Assembly: GCA_025331435.1 (NCBI GenBank)
Contig: JAIWNI010000107.1
Coordinates: forward strand, 1 to 64,000
Reading direction: 5' to 3'
Source of the DNA: Choanephora cucurbitarum
Lineage: Eukaryota; Mucoromycota; Mucoromycetes; Mucorales; Choanephoraceae
DNA length: 64,000 bases
The notes beneath the pieces are model-generated. The model was not told the origin of the DNA and did no database searches. It was given only the letters and a program-made list of their open reading frames with translations. Below, one piece after another: positions 21,142 through 34,086 of this stretch (its first letter is position 1; every line of letters starts with the position of its first letter). A program made the translations under genes and the position numbers.

Positions 21142-23027
21142 ATGATAAAGAATATTGGAAAGTTTAAACAGGCAAGTAGTTCAATAACTCTTGTTGTCAA
21201 TGGTTTCTCCTTTTTTTTGTTGTAAGAGAATTAACCTAACTACAATCTAAAGTGGACTGGAGAAAGGTTCGGTGGAGCCAAAGTTACTCTACAGACTGAG
21301 GATTTCCAAAAACTTGAACAAGAAACAGACCATAGAAGAGATGGGTATGAAAATGTAGTCGAATCAGTTGAATTAGTCCATTCCTACCTTCTCAAGAAAA
21401 AGACATCACCTGAGGATGCTAAAATAAAGATGATGCCCTTTGAAATCCTGGGTACCTCTCTCTATCATTATGGCTCTGCACTTCCAGACGAATCCGCATT
21501 AGGTAAGTCTTTCACTTTTTACTTGATACATCCTATTGACAAGCAATATCAGGTATTGCTCTCATCAACCTCGGTCAAGCTGAAACACGCATTGCAGCAT
21601 TACAAGAAGCATTTGCATACGACATAAAAACGAAATATATGAATGTTCTATCAACAGGCCTTTTGGAATACAAAGAATATGATTCATTACGAAAGAAATT
21701 GACATCCCGTAGATTAGATTATGATTCTAAATTGAATCGTTTAAACAAGGCTAAAAAGGAAAAGCCGGAGTTAGAACAAGAAATGCAAGCTGCTAGAATG
21801 AAATATGAGGATACAGAGCATGACTTAATTCAGAAAATGGCTTATTTACAGGAATTTGAGGTAAAAATTAAAAGAGGAAGTCCATGAAGAAGGGTTTATC
21901 TAAGCTTTTATTGTTTGGGGGGTTATGCTAACTCTTTTTTTCTTTCTTTAGGAAGAACATAGAGATGCCCTTTTAGGCCTGATAGAAGCACAATGTACAT
22001 ATCACGCTCAGGCTAAAGAGTTATTGGAGGCGATTAAAAAGAATTGGGGTCAGGGCTTAAGCTCAGATCCTCGTGAATTCATGGGTAATGTGATGGTCAG
22101 ACCTTCAGAATCGACACATCCAACAGCTGTCCCTGCAGCTTCTATCACTGAGGATATGGGTCGTAAAGGCAGTGTTGACACTTTTGCATCCACTCAACAG
22201 ACAAAAGAACCAATTGCCTCTACCGCAACATCACCACTTTTACCAACACCCTCTTTGTTGACGGCAACAACACTGCCTTCAGCAGCAGCAACACCAATCA
22301 CAACGACTTCGACATCACTAGCATCAACTATAGTGCCACCGCCAGCTACTGCCACACCATCCATCCCAATGGAACACCCATTATCCAGTACAGAAGCTCC
22401 ACCTGAAAGACAATGTAAGTTGCTAAATTTGATATTAAGCCAGGCTAGTCTTGACTTCATTCATTAGATTCTGGAGAATACGAAAAGTATCGAAAGGCTC
22501 TTTTTGATTTTAATGGACAGAACGATGATGAGATCTCATTCAAGACTGGCGAAATCATTGCAGTTATCAATGAGATAGATAAAGGCTGGTGGTTAGGCGA
22601 AGTACACTCAAAGCGTGGCATTTTCCCTGTCAACTATACTGAGGAGTACCTCAAGCCTGTCAATGACAACTTATATGAAGCTAGAGAAAGACCATCAATT
22701 ACGATAGAACGTGATGAGCTTGAACAGCACCAACTTTCAAATCCTCGTGTTGCTGAGACTTACTCAAACGGAGTAACATCACCGACCATCACTAGCGACA
22801 CTCTGTCTGTAGATTCATCAGTTTCATCCTCTTCTAGTCGTCGTCCTCTTCCACCTCCTGCTGCCGTCTCATCTCCTGTTGTCTTTCCAGCACGAACAAC
22901 CAGCCTCTCGAGAAAACGATCGACTGTCAAGAGAGCACCTCCACCCCCACCTCCTCTTCGAGTGGCTGCTACTGAACCACCTTATATCAAACCAGCATCA
23001 GTTCATCTTGATTCTAGTTCAGAATAG
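21142..23027 (+). CDS. BAR domain plus SH3 domain protein (endophilin/amphiphysin-like)
   Basis: Five exons: 21142-21171, 21253-21502, 21553-21860, 21952-22414 and 22468-23027; 1611 bp, 536 aa. The N-terminal half is a BAR-type coiled coil (FEKLEQETD-like start, LGQAETRIAALQEAF, YDSLRKKLTSRRLDYDSKL, then a charged helix), predicted to sense or bend membranes in endocytosis. A Ser/Thr/Pro/Ala linker is followed by an SH3 domain (about residues 358-412) with KALFDF, GWWLGE and GIFPVNY motifs. The C-tail holds poly-Pro (APPPPPPL). The first intron begins with GC rather than GT (AAACAG/GCAAGT...AAAG), a rare but known donor class; no GT donor nearby keeps frame. Similar to fungal endocytic BAR-SH3 adaptors. 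Confidence 0.9.
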
Positions 23028-23369
23028 CATTGGCCCTTTTTACAAGCTCCCCTTTGATGTGTAAGCTGTCATTAGACATCATGCTCATTGTAGATATCAA
23101 CATTGTCAGAAAGCTTGAGCACGTCTAAAATTTAATTTATGTACACATGTTTTCTTTATATATACACATAAAATCATTTTCGGTTCTTGTAGATCAACCT
23201 CTTTAACTGAATAAATGATAAACTAGAGTAAATTAAAACACATGTAATTTATTGTATAGCAAGCATGTGCTGTAGATCTTTTGAGCAAAAACTCAGCAAG
23301 AATGAATATATATATTTTAATATCTATTATAGTACAATGAAAGTTAACTATGGTACAGTAATCTATAAT
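23028..23369. other. Short intergenic between convergent genes
   Basis: About 340 bp separating the stop codons of the BAR-SH3 gene (plus) and the pseudokinase gene (minus). AT-rich, with several TATATA stretches that could carry poly(A) signals for both strands. Confidence 0.5.
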
Positions 23370-25359
23370 TTATGCTTGCTGCTTATGGCGAGCAAAGGCA
23401 GAACCTCGAGTACCCAAATGGGCTAAATCCTGGTATGGACTTCTAGGTGGAGGGAATGGACCTTGAAAGATGAGTCTGAGAGCGTTCTGTAACAGTCTTT
23501 TGGTGCGTGAAGAACGGCGTGTCTTCTTGGCCTTTTCCTGTACTGTCGTTGACGATGAAGTAGAAAAGCGGGCACTTTTGCTTCTCTTTTGTTGTGGCTG
23601 CTCTTGTCGAATTGAGTTATTATTGTTGTCGGCATTATTGTTGTTATTAATAGTATTAGTATGAGTATTATTATGGTCACTAGCCGCCGCTGCGGAGTGT
23701 GTATAATGATCAAGCAGCAGGTGGCGGTAAGGTTCTATCCAAGGGTGGTATATGATCAAGTCTAATGAAGCTCTTGTGGAATCTGGAGCAAGCATGTGGC
23801 GAATAATGTCTTTGACATCTAATAAAAAAATGGAATGAGAAAAAAAAGCAAAGCCACATAAGAGTTGCTAATGAATTACCATCAGATAGATGATTGGGTA
23901 TACTAAAATCACAATGAAGCATCTTCTTGAACAGTTGCTGATCGTTAGAAGCCGTAAAAGGGTACTTTCCGACTAGCATTCTGTATAGAAAGATCCCCAG
24001 CACCCATATGTCACCTAATTCGCTTTGATATTTTGCATTGTTGTTAAACAGTTCGGGTGGAACGTATTGCGAATTACCCACAAACTTGTGTAATTCGGTT
24101 TTGCCGTGACGGGTCATGCGCATCATATCAATGTTCCCTTTCGAGTCGAACAAGAGCACCATTTCAGTAGGCTTATCATCCTGTGGTTGCGCCAATTGGA
24201 ATTTGTTGGCAGCCAGTACCATCTTTGCGAACTTACGCCTGCATAAATCTTCATTGCCTACAACACCTTTCGGCATGTATTTGTCACTTGATGTTCTTTG
24301 AATCGATTTGATCTCATGCCAAGCCTGTTGGTGTTGAGCTGATGGGTTGATAGAAGATGTGTCGCTGGAACTGACCTCGACAGAAGACTCAGTCTCTTGA
24401 GGTTGTTGCGTAGGTGAAGACATATCCGGGTGTCGTTCGAGGGCAGTAGTTGGATCAATAGCATTATTTGAAGAGGCTGATTCTGCCATGCGATCTTCCA
24501 ATTCATGCTCGCTTATGTATGGCGATGCTTTGCTTTGATGTGTTCCACTGCTGTTACTATGAACCATGTTGGATCCTATCGATTCTGACATAATTGTTTC
24601 ACTTTCTTCGAGAATTGGGCACAAAGGCTGATGGTTTCGGTCTTCGCTTTGAGTTCGACTGAAAGACTAGTTAAATAAAAGAAAGAAAAAATAGGAGAAT
24701 GAGAAAAAAAAGAAGAAGAAAGAGGTAAAGACAATGAGCCGAAATAAAATAGGTTGTAGGACAAGCTTTAAAAGAAAAATAACAATAACACATCTCTAAA
24801 AAAAAAAGCAGACTGGCTCGGAAACCAGAGCTCCGCTTGGTGCGACATTATACATGTATTTAATGTATTCTGCACCGTGTACATGAAACGTGGCACACAC
24901 ATATCAAAATAGCAAACAAAATAACCCATTTACAGTGTCAAATTGATTATTTACCTTATTTGCTTTCTTTCTGTCATTGGAGTCTACTGGCACTTCTAAT
25001 GTGGTATTATTCAATACTGATTCAGGAGTAGTTTCGTCACCCAATGCTGAAAAAGACTGTGTCTGATGTTTTTGAAGAAGTTTGTTAATGAGCCCTGTTT
25101 CTGATGTCTTATGAAGAGATGGACTGGAGAAGGTGGATGAATTATCGGATGTTATAAAGAACGGGAGTGGAGGTCGATCAGGAGAAAGGGACCTCCAATC
25201 AAGTGTGGTATGTGATGAGGAGCTAGCTGTAGAAGCATTGGATTTGGTCGTTTTCAATTGTCGCCACCATGTTTTTATGTGGATTTTATTTCCAAACAGC
25301 TTATTTATATTGCTTGTAAATAACTGAGGTATTTTCTTTTTAGACACACCATTGAGCAT
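23370..25359 (-). CDS. Pseudokinase: partial protein-kinase domain in a disordered protein
   Basis: Three exons: 25359-24955, 24666-23880 and 23818-23370; 1641 bp, 546 aa. Start at MLNGVSKKKIP. Residues 1 to about 260 are Ser/Thr/Gln-rich and disordered. From about 300 there is a kinase C-lobe: LLFDSKGNIDM (position of the metal-binding strand), GNSQYVPPELF (the APE region), DIWVLGIFLYRMLVGKYPF (the D-W-S-G helix), and DIIRHMLAPDSTRASLDLIIYHPWI (subdomain XI). There is no glycine loop, VAIK lysine, HRD or DFG, so phosphotransfer is very unlikely. The C-tail has Asn repeats and a basic KKTRRSSRTKR stretch. It could be a scaffold of the Tribbles kind by analogy only; no direct family match is claimed. 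Confidence 0.82.
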
Positions 25360-27639
25360 AACGTCGCTTGTTGAATGGAAAACATAAAACAACGTAGATT
25401 ATATTGACGTCGTTAGAAACAGACGAAGCAGGTAAGCTTTTTAAAACAAGGAAAGCAAGCAAGCAGGTACAAGAAAGAAAGAAAGAAAAAGAAAAAAAGA
25501 AGAGAGAAAGATCAATATTGAAGGGAGGCTATGTTTTAAAAAAGAAATTCACATACCCGAGCAAAGTTGACTAATCTAGTAATCCGTCTCTCTTGTCGTT
25601 CTCAATAAAAAAAAACACAATCGTCCAACCAAGATAACATATAATATTTTCTCTTACTTTTCCGTTTGATTCCTGTAAGGTGTTTCTATACTTGCTCCTT
25701 TAGCTAAAGTGTATCTTCTTTATTAGAGGGAAGATCGTTCCAGGTTTTTTAGAAGCAGTAACACCAACACGTTCTCTTTTTTCTTCTTCTATTGAAGCCG
25801 AACCTATCAATTTACTTTAAATTCTTCTCCTTATTTCATGAAAAAGTCAATACGACAAATATATCAAATTGTTCAAGGTACTTTGTATGGCTCACCAAGA
25901 GGCAGGCATGGTTCTGTCATCAACATAGGTTCAAGTGACTCTATGCAGATCATGACGCTTCCTTTATATTGAGCACTATTGAATGGGTAACGAGCCGAGT
26001 AATTTAATCGTTAGTTTGTGTTCAAATCCAACCTCAATCCCAGCAGTAACGGCTTCTTTTGTCTTTCTTTCTCTTGAATAATAAAAACAGATATGCAATG
26101 ATGATGCCTTCATGCTAAGCTTTGGTTATTTCATGAAAGAAAACGGAAAGCAAAGGAAACGCGGAAAAGATTCCCTTGAATTGCTCAAAAAGGAAACAGC
26201 ATATAGGGACTACAGGTATTTTTTCGGATGTAAAATCGAAACTCAGCATCGGTGAGTTATCAAACCACAAAAGAAAGCATCAAAAAGTTATGATTTGGCA
26301 GAAAGCAAAAGAAAAGAAAGAGTGCTCCCTGTTTATGTGATTGACAGATATTATCAAAACCAGTAAGATCTACCAAAATGCTTTCAGGAAGATTGAATGA
26401 CAGTCTAATTTTGTTTCTGCATCCACTCTATTGACCTGTAATTGTCTCTCTTTTTTTCTCTTTCTCTTTCTCATCTTTTTCTTATTTAGTTGCTTCTCTT
26501 CACTCTATAAACCAGATATTTAGCTTGTTTCTCTGCTTCAAACAAGAGCAGAAATATCGATAGTCTCTAGCATAATTGTTACTTTTTTTAGCATGATGTT
26601 GTACCGGTTCGAACAATTGATACACTTAGCAGCTTTTGTTCGTGGCAAAGTTGAATGTCAAGCTTTGAATTGAAAATAAAAGGCAGAATATAGATGAGGT
26701 CAACATGATAAGGACCTTTATTACAGCTGCCAAAATAAGATAAGGTTGGACTAACTTGTCGGAAACGCACCATTTTTGGAAATAGATTACAGTAGTCGTT
26801 CAGCTCAAGCATATGCTCAATTCAAGAGTGGCAACCCCTCGGAATCAAAATTGTTTTAGGCATTGAAACGTCATTTGATCCAAAACATGCTGAATAGAGA
26901 GTGCACTTTTCAGGGGATATCCACACTCTTAAATGCAGTGGCTGTTGTACATCAATGGGAAATTTAAAGCCCATTAATGCATACCATCTAAAACTCAATC
27001 TTAGAGAGACTCCTTAAACAAAGCATATTTGCAATTTTTCAACAAAATTTGAAAAGACTTTTCAGATAAGCATTGCTGCAAATATCATCTTTTGACAACC
27101 CCTTTGTGCTGGCCCCAGTCTGGACCTGAGAGAGTTGGAGTTGACTTAGCATCTACTGCATTAGAAAGCTTGTCCAACACTCCAAATTTAGTAATAGGTC
27201 TTTTTATTTGCTTTAGCTGCACTCAAAGAACAAGAAAAATAGACCTTTGGTACCTACGACTATCAAGTATCATGGTAGCTAAAGATGTAGCCAGTAACTG
27301 CAACATAGGAATTAATCACTACCCTATTCAATTGACTGGAGTAGAAAAAAGTGTTGTTGATAAAAACCATGCCTGAAATAAGTTGCGAAAAGGAAAATAA
27401 AATTAAAGAGCTAACGTATACTACGAAGACTGTAATGCATTAGTACAATTTTTGCCTATCAAAGATACCTCCTTATTTTGAACCTAGACAAAGTTTTGTT
27501 AGACGAAAAGGCTTGAATTATTGATATTATGAGTCATTCCCATGAACTTCTATAATCAGTTTGCATCTTTTCTTCGTGCTGTCAACAATATTGTTTAGAA
27601 GTTCTGGTTTAGGCTCCCGTCTTTTTTTCCCTCAAAACT
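25360..27639. other. Gene-poor intergenic region
   Basis: About 2.3 kb with no splice-supported gene. Frames at 26588-26812 (minus) and 27092-27376 (plus) have no domain features. The plus-strand string around 27106 (TGGCCCCAGTCTGGACCTGA) faintly resembles the WP-QSPDLNP-coding motif of Tc1/mariner transposases, but nothing around it supports this. Confidence 0.45.
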
Positions 27640-28105
27640 CTTCCTAAACCATGAAGCATGTTGGACTTGCCCTAACGCCCATCCAAGCACATTCTCAAAT
27701 AAGCTCAAACATTATTAGTGGAGTTCAGGTCTGAGCTTGGTGATGGCCTGCTGTTGAAGGTGCTTGTCATGGTCTTCATTTCAAACCACCTGGAATACAC
27801 TACTACATGACAGGTAGCAATGCCTGCAATATGTAGCGAGCGTTGGTCTTCTTAAATTCTTTCTCAATCCAAGAAAGATAACAAGCAATAGAACAATACA
27901 TGCTTCTTTATCAATTGATCCATGTTGTACGGTGAAAGGTCCAACACCTTTTTTTTAATAGCATCTTGGCCCAAGCTAAACGAGCTTCCTCTTGCTCACG
28001 CTTTCGAGCTGGTTTCTTTGATTCAAGACGCGACCCAAAGTTTAAGTGACTCGAAGCTTTTTCAAAAGTGATCAGAGAAACGTTCTTGTTGAATCTCAAA
28101 AGTGG
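27640..28105 (-). pseudogene. Relic of a Tc1/mariner-like transposase
   Basis: Read on the minus strand, fragments in shifting frames match the layout of Tc1/mariner transposases. NFGSRLESKKPARKREQEEA followed by RLAWAKMLL sits where these proteins have a (S/G)R...KKP-L---H--ARL-WA segment. It is followed by a disrupted stretch, then GVGPFTVQHGSIDKE, corresponding to the GVGPL---EG--(D/N)-Y strand, and EDHDKHLQQQA near the catalytic DN-P-H position. Stops and frame changes interrupt every part, so it is dead. Terminal inverted repeats were not found. Basis: pattern match from memory. Confidence 0.5.
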
Positions 28106-28765
28106 CGATGTTGTGCACTAATTAACCCATTGGGCCAGCAGCAGAAGTTTGGACTGGCCGCACTCAAATCAGTATATAACATAATAGAGGAGCTTTTCTC
28201 TCATTTGAAGTCTTGAAAAGAGCAATTTGCACTTTCTGAAATCGGTTTCTACACTTTACGTATAGTGTACTCACGTATATCAAGATCGCTCGGGATCTAA
28301 ACAAAGTTACTTTGATGCCTGAAAGCGTTGGCTAATCTACCATAGCCAGGAACGCACTTGTTGGTTTCTTTGACAGTTGGAGTAATGGACGGAGTACTCG
28401 TTTTAGTAAACTTACAAAGAAAAGGGTGGTGAGAAGATAAACAGAACAATCTTGGAGTACATGCTCAAATTACCGAGTTTATAAATCAGCAAACAGATTA
28501 GATGGAATACAATTCCAAATGAATAGGCTGCCTGGTTAAGTCGCTTCATCGAAAACCTTAAGCTATACATATCCTTCAAGGATTCTAAAGTTATCAGATA
28601 GTTCTGCATGTAAAAATAAAGCATCTGATGCCTATTTCTTTTCGGATGAACTATTTCTTTCTTCACAGTCTACATACAGAAAAGAGGTACATTATGCAGG
28701 AAATGTTACTATACAATGATTTTTATTTGTTTTGAGATTTGTACGAAAGAAAAGTAAAAACCTCA
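28106..28765. other. Intergenic
   Basis: No supported gene. The stretch may contain more of the decayed transposon on the minus strand (upstream side), but no motif can be recognised. An 84-codon minus frame at 28412-28666 has no features. Confidence 0.4.
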
Positions 28766-31700
28766 TCATGATTTCCTGAGTTTATCACCCACCATGCCAA
28801 TAAGTAGGGAAGAATATTTCTCAAGAAGATCAAGTGTTTCAGGTGAAGTTTTTGGTATATTTGACTCATTCTGCATCGTCTGAGTTATTCGATTGGCAAC
28901 ACCTGTGAGCTTACTTTCTATGTTCGATAGCGTTTTTTCATTTTTGGACGTTTTTGTCGTGGACATATAGACATCCATGACACTGTCTAGTAAAATTGTA
29001 ATGCCATCCAAGTCGGCCAATGCATTCTCTAGCTTTGAAGGGTCGTCTTCTTTTTCGTCTTTGACTGCATTGCTTATAGACATGTTTTGGGAAGTCTCTT
29101 TTTCAGAACTTTTGTTTGTATGCTCACTAGAGCTTGGCACTTCTGCTTCGCTGTTTGAGTGGCTGCTCGTAGACGAAATTGGCGTGTCTATTTTGTCCAA
29201 AGAGACCTTTTTGTTTGACAGAAGAGCTTCTGTAGCAACTACCTCTTCAATTGGAGGCTGTGTTCCTTGGAACGAAGACATAATATGATTCAGCGAAGAG
29301 TCCTGCTCTTGCAGCTCTGGAGATAGCTTAGTAGGTCCTCCAAGGGAAGAAAGGAAGCGAGCTGTAAGACTCTGTCTTTTAGCTGCTTTTTCTAGGTTAC
29401 GCTGAATTTCTTTGAAAGCTGGATTGTTGGGAGATGAAGGCGAATCAGAAGAAGACCCACACTCATCACTTGGAGGCGAAGAAGGGGCTGTAACTGCTTC
29501 TGCAGATAACCTTTTGGTAATATCAACAAGAAGGCCACTTCGGCGTCGGCTACTGTTTGCTACTGAACTTGTTGTTCTACTGATCGAAACTGATACGCGA
29601 GGTGGTTCTCTAGCAACAATGGCACGATTGATAGCGTCATCTACATTTTCCTCACTTGATCCATCATCTTCTTCGTCCACCTTGTTGTGATTGTTTTCAT
29701 TATCCGATACAGGTGTAATCCTTCCATCTTCTTCTTCCTCCTCACATGAGGAGGGTGCTAAATGCATTGATACCTCAAAAGGTTTTATTATCTTATCCTG
29801 TTCAGCAGTAAAGATGATCTCCTCTTCGATCTCTTCTTCCTCATCATCATCATCTATATCGTCTGCTTCATCTCTACCTGTTTCAACGTCGGCATCATTA
29901 TCAGAGCCCTCTGTTGTTTATATATACATAAGCTTTTGTTTCTCTGAACTGTCATTGAACAATCAAAGTACATTACCTTCAACTAAAAGGGGTTTGGATA
30001 TGACTTTAGGGCTTTCTGGGATGCACAAATCATCATCTTGTCCGCCTGCTTCAGCTTGAGGATCACTTGATCTCCTATTATTTATTAATGAGGGTTGACT
30101 TGATTTTCTAGCGAGACTTGAAGGCTCTTTTTGATGTTGAGTTTGCTGTTGTTGTTGTTGTTGTTGTTGTTGCTGTTGTAGCTGCTTTGTTGCAGAGGTA
30201 AATGTAGCCGGCACTTTTCTTAGGCCTTCCTTAGACATAGCGCGGCGTAATACTTGATTATGTCGATTGCCGCTTATCAGATTGTGACTCCCAATTGCAG
30301 ACAAAGGTACTTGTTGTGGCTGTAATGGATTTCGCTGAGATGTCATGCTGACAGGCGATGTAGTATGATTTGATGGTCTGTCTCTACCTCCATTTGTCGG
30401 AACTCCATTGTAAAGTCTATCTAATTTAGCAACTTTATCCTGAGGAAGCTTATTATTGTTTATGTTGTTTTGATTATCCGTTGCTGCCAAATTGTTGGTC
30501 AGTCTAGGCTCTCTTCGCGATAGCAAAGATCGGTTCGTATTAGATCCTCTATTGCCTACAGGTGATACCGGCCCTGAATGTGAGGCGTTTTCATTTAATT
30601 GTGTCTGCACATGAAGCTGATTATTATGGGGTATAGTATTTGAATCAATGTTGTTTCGGCGGTTTGAAGAAGCCGCAATTTTTTTGTATAAATCATCATA
30701 CTTTTGTTCTGCTGGAGACATACTCGAGAAAGTTCTGCGTTCACCTTGTCTAATCATTTGAGATATACTGGCTGTTGGGCGAATGGATGCGACAGTAGAA
30801 ACTCGTCTGATACGCTTGTTGATTTGTAAACCTAGAGCTAGCGCTCTTTTCTCATCAATATCGCTAAGGTCATCATCATCAATCAATAGTCGTTGTTTCA
30901 TCTTGACTTCTCGCTCACTAGCTCTTGCTGTCATTTTTGCGATAATCTCTTGACCAACTTTCCAAACAAAAATGGTACCATCTGAGCATGTACTGACAAC
31001 CCGGAGGCCGTTTTCCTCAAGGTTGGTTCGAACAAATTTGATGGAGGTAATGAGTTCCGAGTGAGCGCATACCTTCTCAATGCAAGTACTGTTCGTTAAA
31101 TCAAACAATCTAATACAACGATCTGATCCACTTGTTACTGCATATGTTCCAGAAAAAGGATCCAAATCAATGTTGATTAAGCTACCACCAGAATTTTCTA
31201 CTGATTTTCCAACTTCATCTGATGTTTCGGGTCTACATGTTCTGAACGGCTTGCCAGATTCGACACTAAACACATATAGCTTTCGTTCTCCAGTAACAGT
31301 AGCAACATATCTGCCACTAACGTCTAATGCCATATCAAATACTGTGCTTCTTCCTGAATAGTTGTGGTATGTTGAGAATGGGCGTGGCACATTGTCATGG
31401 AAAAGTGTCACTGGATGTGTTCTGTTTCTAAAAATAATCCCTTTATCAGCTCCACAACTGATCAATCTACTTGCATCTTCAGAAAATTTGACTGAAGTAA
31501 TGGATGACGAATGATCATCTAAACTCTGAACAAGCTGAAATTTCGACTTCGCGTCAAACACATGGAGCAATCGATCTCGGCTAGCTGTAGCAACCAGACT
31601 TGGTGATTCTGTTGTACGGATAAAGAAAAATAAAGGGGGGTTGATAAACCAATATAAAGCAAGTAAGCCTTTGACAAGTTACCTTCACTTTTCGGTGTTG

Positions 31701-34086
31701 TGATATCAATAGATAGAATTTCAGAATCATGTGCTTCCTGGTATGTCATCATCTCCCAATTGTTCATATCATGTACTCTCAAGTTGCCTTTCCTGTCTCC
31801 GCTTGCCATCATATGGCCATCACGGCTCATCTTTAGGGATCGAATACCGAAATCAGGGCAATTATCCTCGCCATGCTCTAGAACAGTTTTGAAATTTAGC
31901 ATAGTGCATTCCTCTTCTAATAGATTACAAGCATACCAAAATCGCTTCTAAGTTTTGCAAATTCAGCGGCATCTGGATCAACATAGAGCATCTTTACAAG
32001 CTCACGAGAATATATGTTACGGCGATGTAAGCCTACTGCAGTGCTACTACTTGGTGACATGAAAGTATGATTGAGTTGCTGAGGAGATATTGGTGAAGTT
32101 GAGGTAGATGCGGCATTATGTATAGGGTTGTCAAGATTCCAAATACGAATTGTACCATCACCTGAAAATGTAGCAAACGAATTAAGAGGAATTTCGTTAT
32201 CTTCTCGCTCGATATTAGGACAAGGCTATTTCAAAGAATAAGCTAAACAAACAAGATTTCTATTGTCTTGCTTTTCTTTACAAACACATACTTCTACACC
32301 CCAGACACAATCGCTATGAAAGATGAAACTTCTGTACTTTCCAATTTTCTTCAAATCGCGAATATCCCACACATAAAGACTGCGATCAGAATACACACAA
32401 GTGAGTCTATGTGCATTCGCATCATAAACCATAGCTACTGCATCTGGATAGAACGTGTTGGCATCAGGCGATCGAACCATGTCCGGGGAAGTGATGGTTG
32501 TAACATCTATGCCTAGAGGATGGGGCTTTGGGAGGATGCCCACATATTTTAGTGTCCCTGGCTCAAATAATCTACATATATATTTATATGATTAGGAGTC
32601 AACCTAATTACGAAATACTACCGTACCGAATCACGCCTTCTGAGCAAGTACATATGACATAGTTTGGAGAAACAGCAATAGAGTAAGCTCCTTTTACCTA
32701 ATAACATTGTTAGATGATTCAAGTTACCTTTACCATCTAAAGAGAACTCACTTGAAGATCAACCCATTTGTCAATTACTCTTCCTTCTTTAAATATGCAC
32801 AAAATACCAGTATCTGTGATAAAGTAAGTGTAACCTGCTGTGCTACCTTGATCGCAGGCAACATCAACAAAGTTTGCATCACGCAGCACACCCAAAATGC
32901 CTGATCTACCGTCTAACACTTGAGTTTCTCTTGATACCGAGTTCCCCTAAGTTGGCCGTGTAGATGATCAATAACAGATCTAGCTCATTTCTCAGAATAT
33001 CTTACTCTTTTCGGTAGTCGTCCGCGAGTATCTAGATACCAAAACTTGACATGTCTCAATCCAGCTGTAACGAAATACGAGCCATCTTTAGCGAATGACA
33101 CGGCATTGACCCGACTTGTCACTTTATTTCCAGCCAGTTTGGTGCCTTTTTTCCAATCCCAAACATAAAGATAACCATCATGCTATCATAAGAAGAAGAA
33201 TGTTTATACGACACATAAAATGCCAAAAAAAAAACAAAAATAAGTACCTGAAATCCGATGGATACCAAGTATCGCATGTTTGGTGAGAAGGCCAGGGCGA
33301 GTACACCAAATTTATGAGACCTTAATTCTCGGAGCAACTTTTTTTCCTTCACATTCCAAATAAAAATTCGAGGTTGATGGCCCATCTAAGAAAAACACAT
33401 AAACAAGAATTAAGGCATATGCATCTACTTTAGATGTCTTAGGTCTAAAATCCTCACCTCTCCCACTGCGATATAGTTTCCATCTGGAGAGAATGCCAAA
33501 CAACTGATAGGCTTTGCACGATTGCCTACAGGAGTTGCCTTTTTGTCGTCATTTGTGTTTGTTTGTGTTGACGAGACAAGATCATTGTTGCCAAGGTTGT
33601 TTGTCACACCACTCAAAGGTGTTATCATAGGTGCAGAGGAAGGCTGACTGTTAATGTTTGACATACTATTGAGAACTGCATTTCCGGGAGTATTTGTTGT
33701 AGACTGTATGGTGGCAGGTGGGTAAAGTAAAGCGACTTGCTTATTGCGCTTATGATTATATATTACGACAACAGCTCCTGCTGCATAAGCAATGAGATCA
33801 TTTGCTGTGTCTATGGTATTTGAAGAGGTTGAAGTAAGGCCTAAAATTCGCTCTAATTTTAACTATTTGATTCATCCTCTTAGTTAGATCTAAATGATCC
33901 ATGTTTTTATGAAAAGACCGACTTTCTTACTTTTGAAGACACTTTTATGGCTTCTTTAGTTTTTCTCCTCAGTCCACCATTGGTGTTTTGAAAATTAGGC
34001 TGATAGTTCAGTTGGTGAGAAAGAAGGTTGGTGGACTGGGAAGGAGGAGGAACATTTCCAGAGTTAACAGGAAACTGTTCTTCCAT
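28766..34086 (-). CDS. WD40-repeat protein related to WDR62/MABP1
   Basis: Eleven exons: 34086-33931, 33862-33458, 33385-33248, 33182-33006, 32946-32752, 32697-32627, 32571-32292, 32225-31937, 31916-31683, 31608-29977 and 29910-28766; 4722 bp, 1573 aa. After a Pro/Gln/Asn-rich start, a double WD40 propeller runs to about residue 720, with repeats ending [45 protein letters not shown] and [24 protein letters not shown] and the order of repeats resemble animal MABP1/WDR62, scaffolds for JNK signalling and spindle poles. The C-terminal half is disordered with a poly-Gln tract, acidic blocks and a final helical segment. A scaffold role is inferred; no enzymatic motif. Confidence 0.88.
30142..30186 (-). 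repeat. CAA/CAG codon repeat (poly-Gln) inside the WD40 gene
   Basis: A TTG/CTG triplet tract on the plus strand reads as about 12-14 consecutive glutamines in the disordered C-terminal half of the WD40 protein. It is in frame and likely length-variable between strains. Confidence 0.85.

Noticed and set aside
25990..26060. tRNA-like T-loop word GTTCAAATCC
   Set aside because: No matching T-stem, acceptor stem or A box could be paired around it.
26590..26625. GGTTCGAAC word resembling a tRNA T-loop
   Set aside because: Flanking bases do not form a T-stem and no cloverleaf is possible.
28412..28666. 84-codon minus-strand frame next to the WD40 gene stop
   Set aside because: Contains no recognisable domain and has no splice link to a neighbouring gene.
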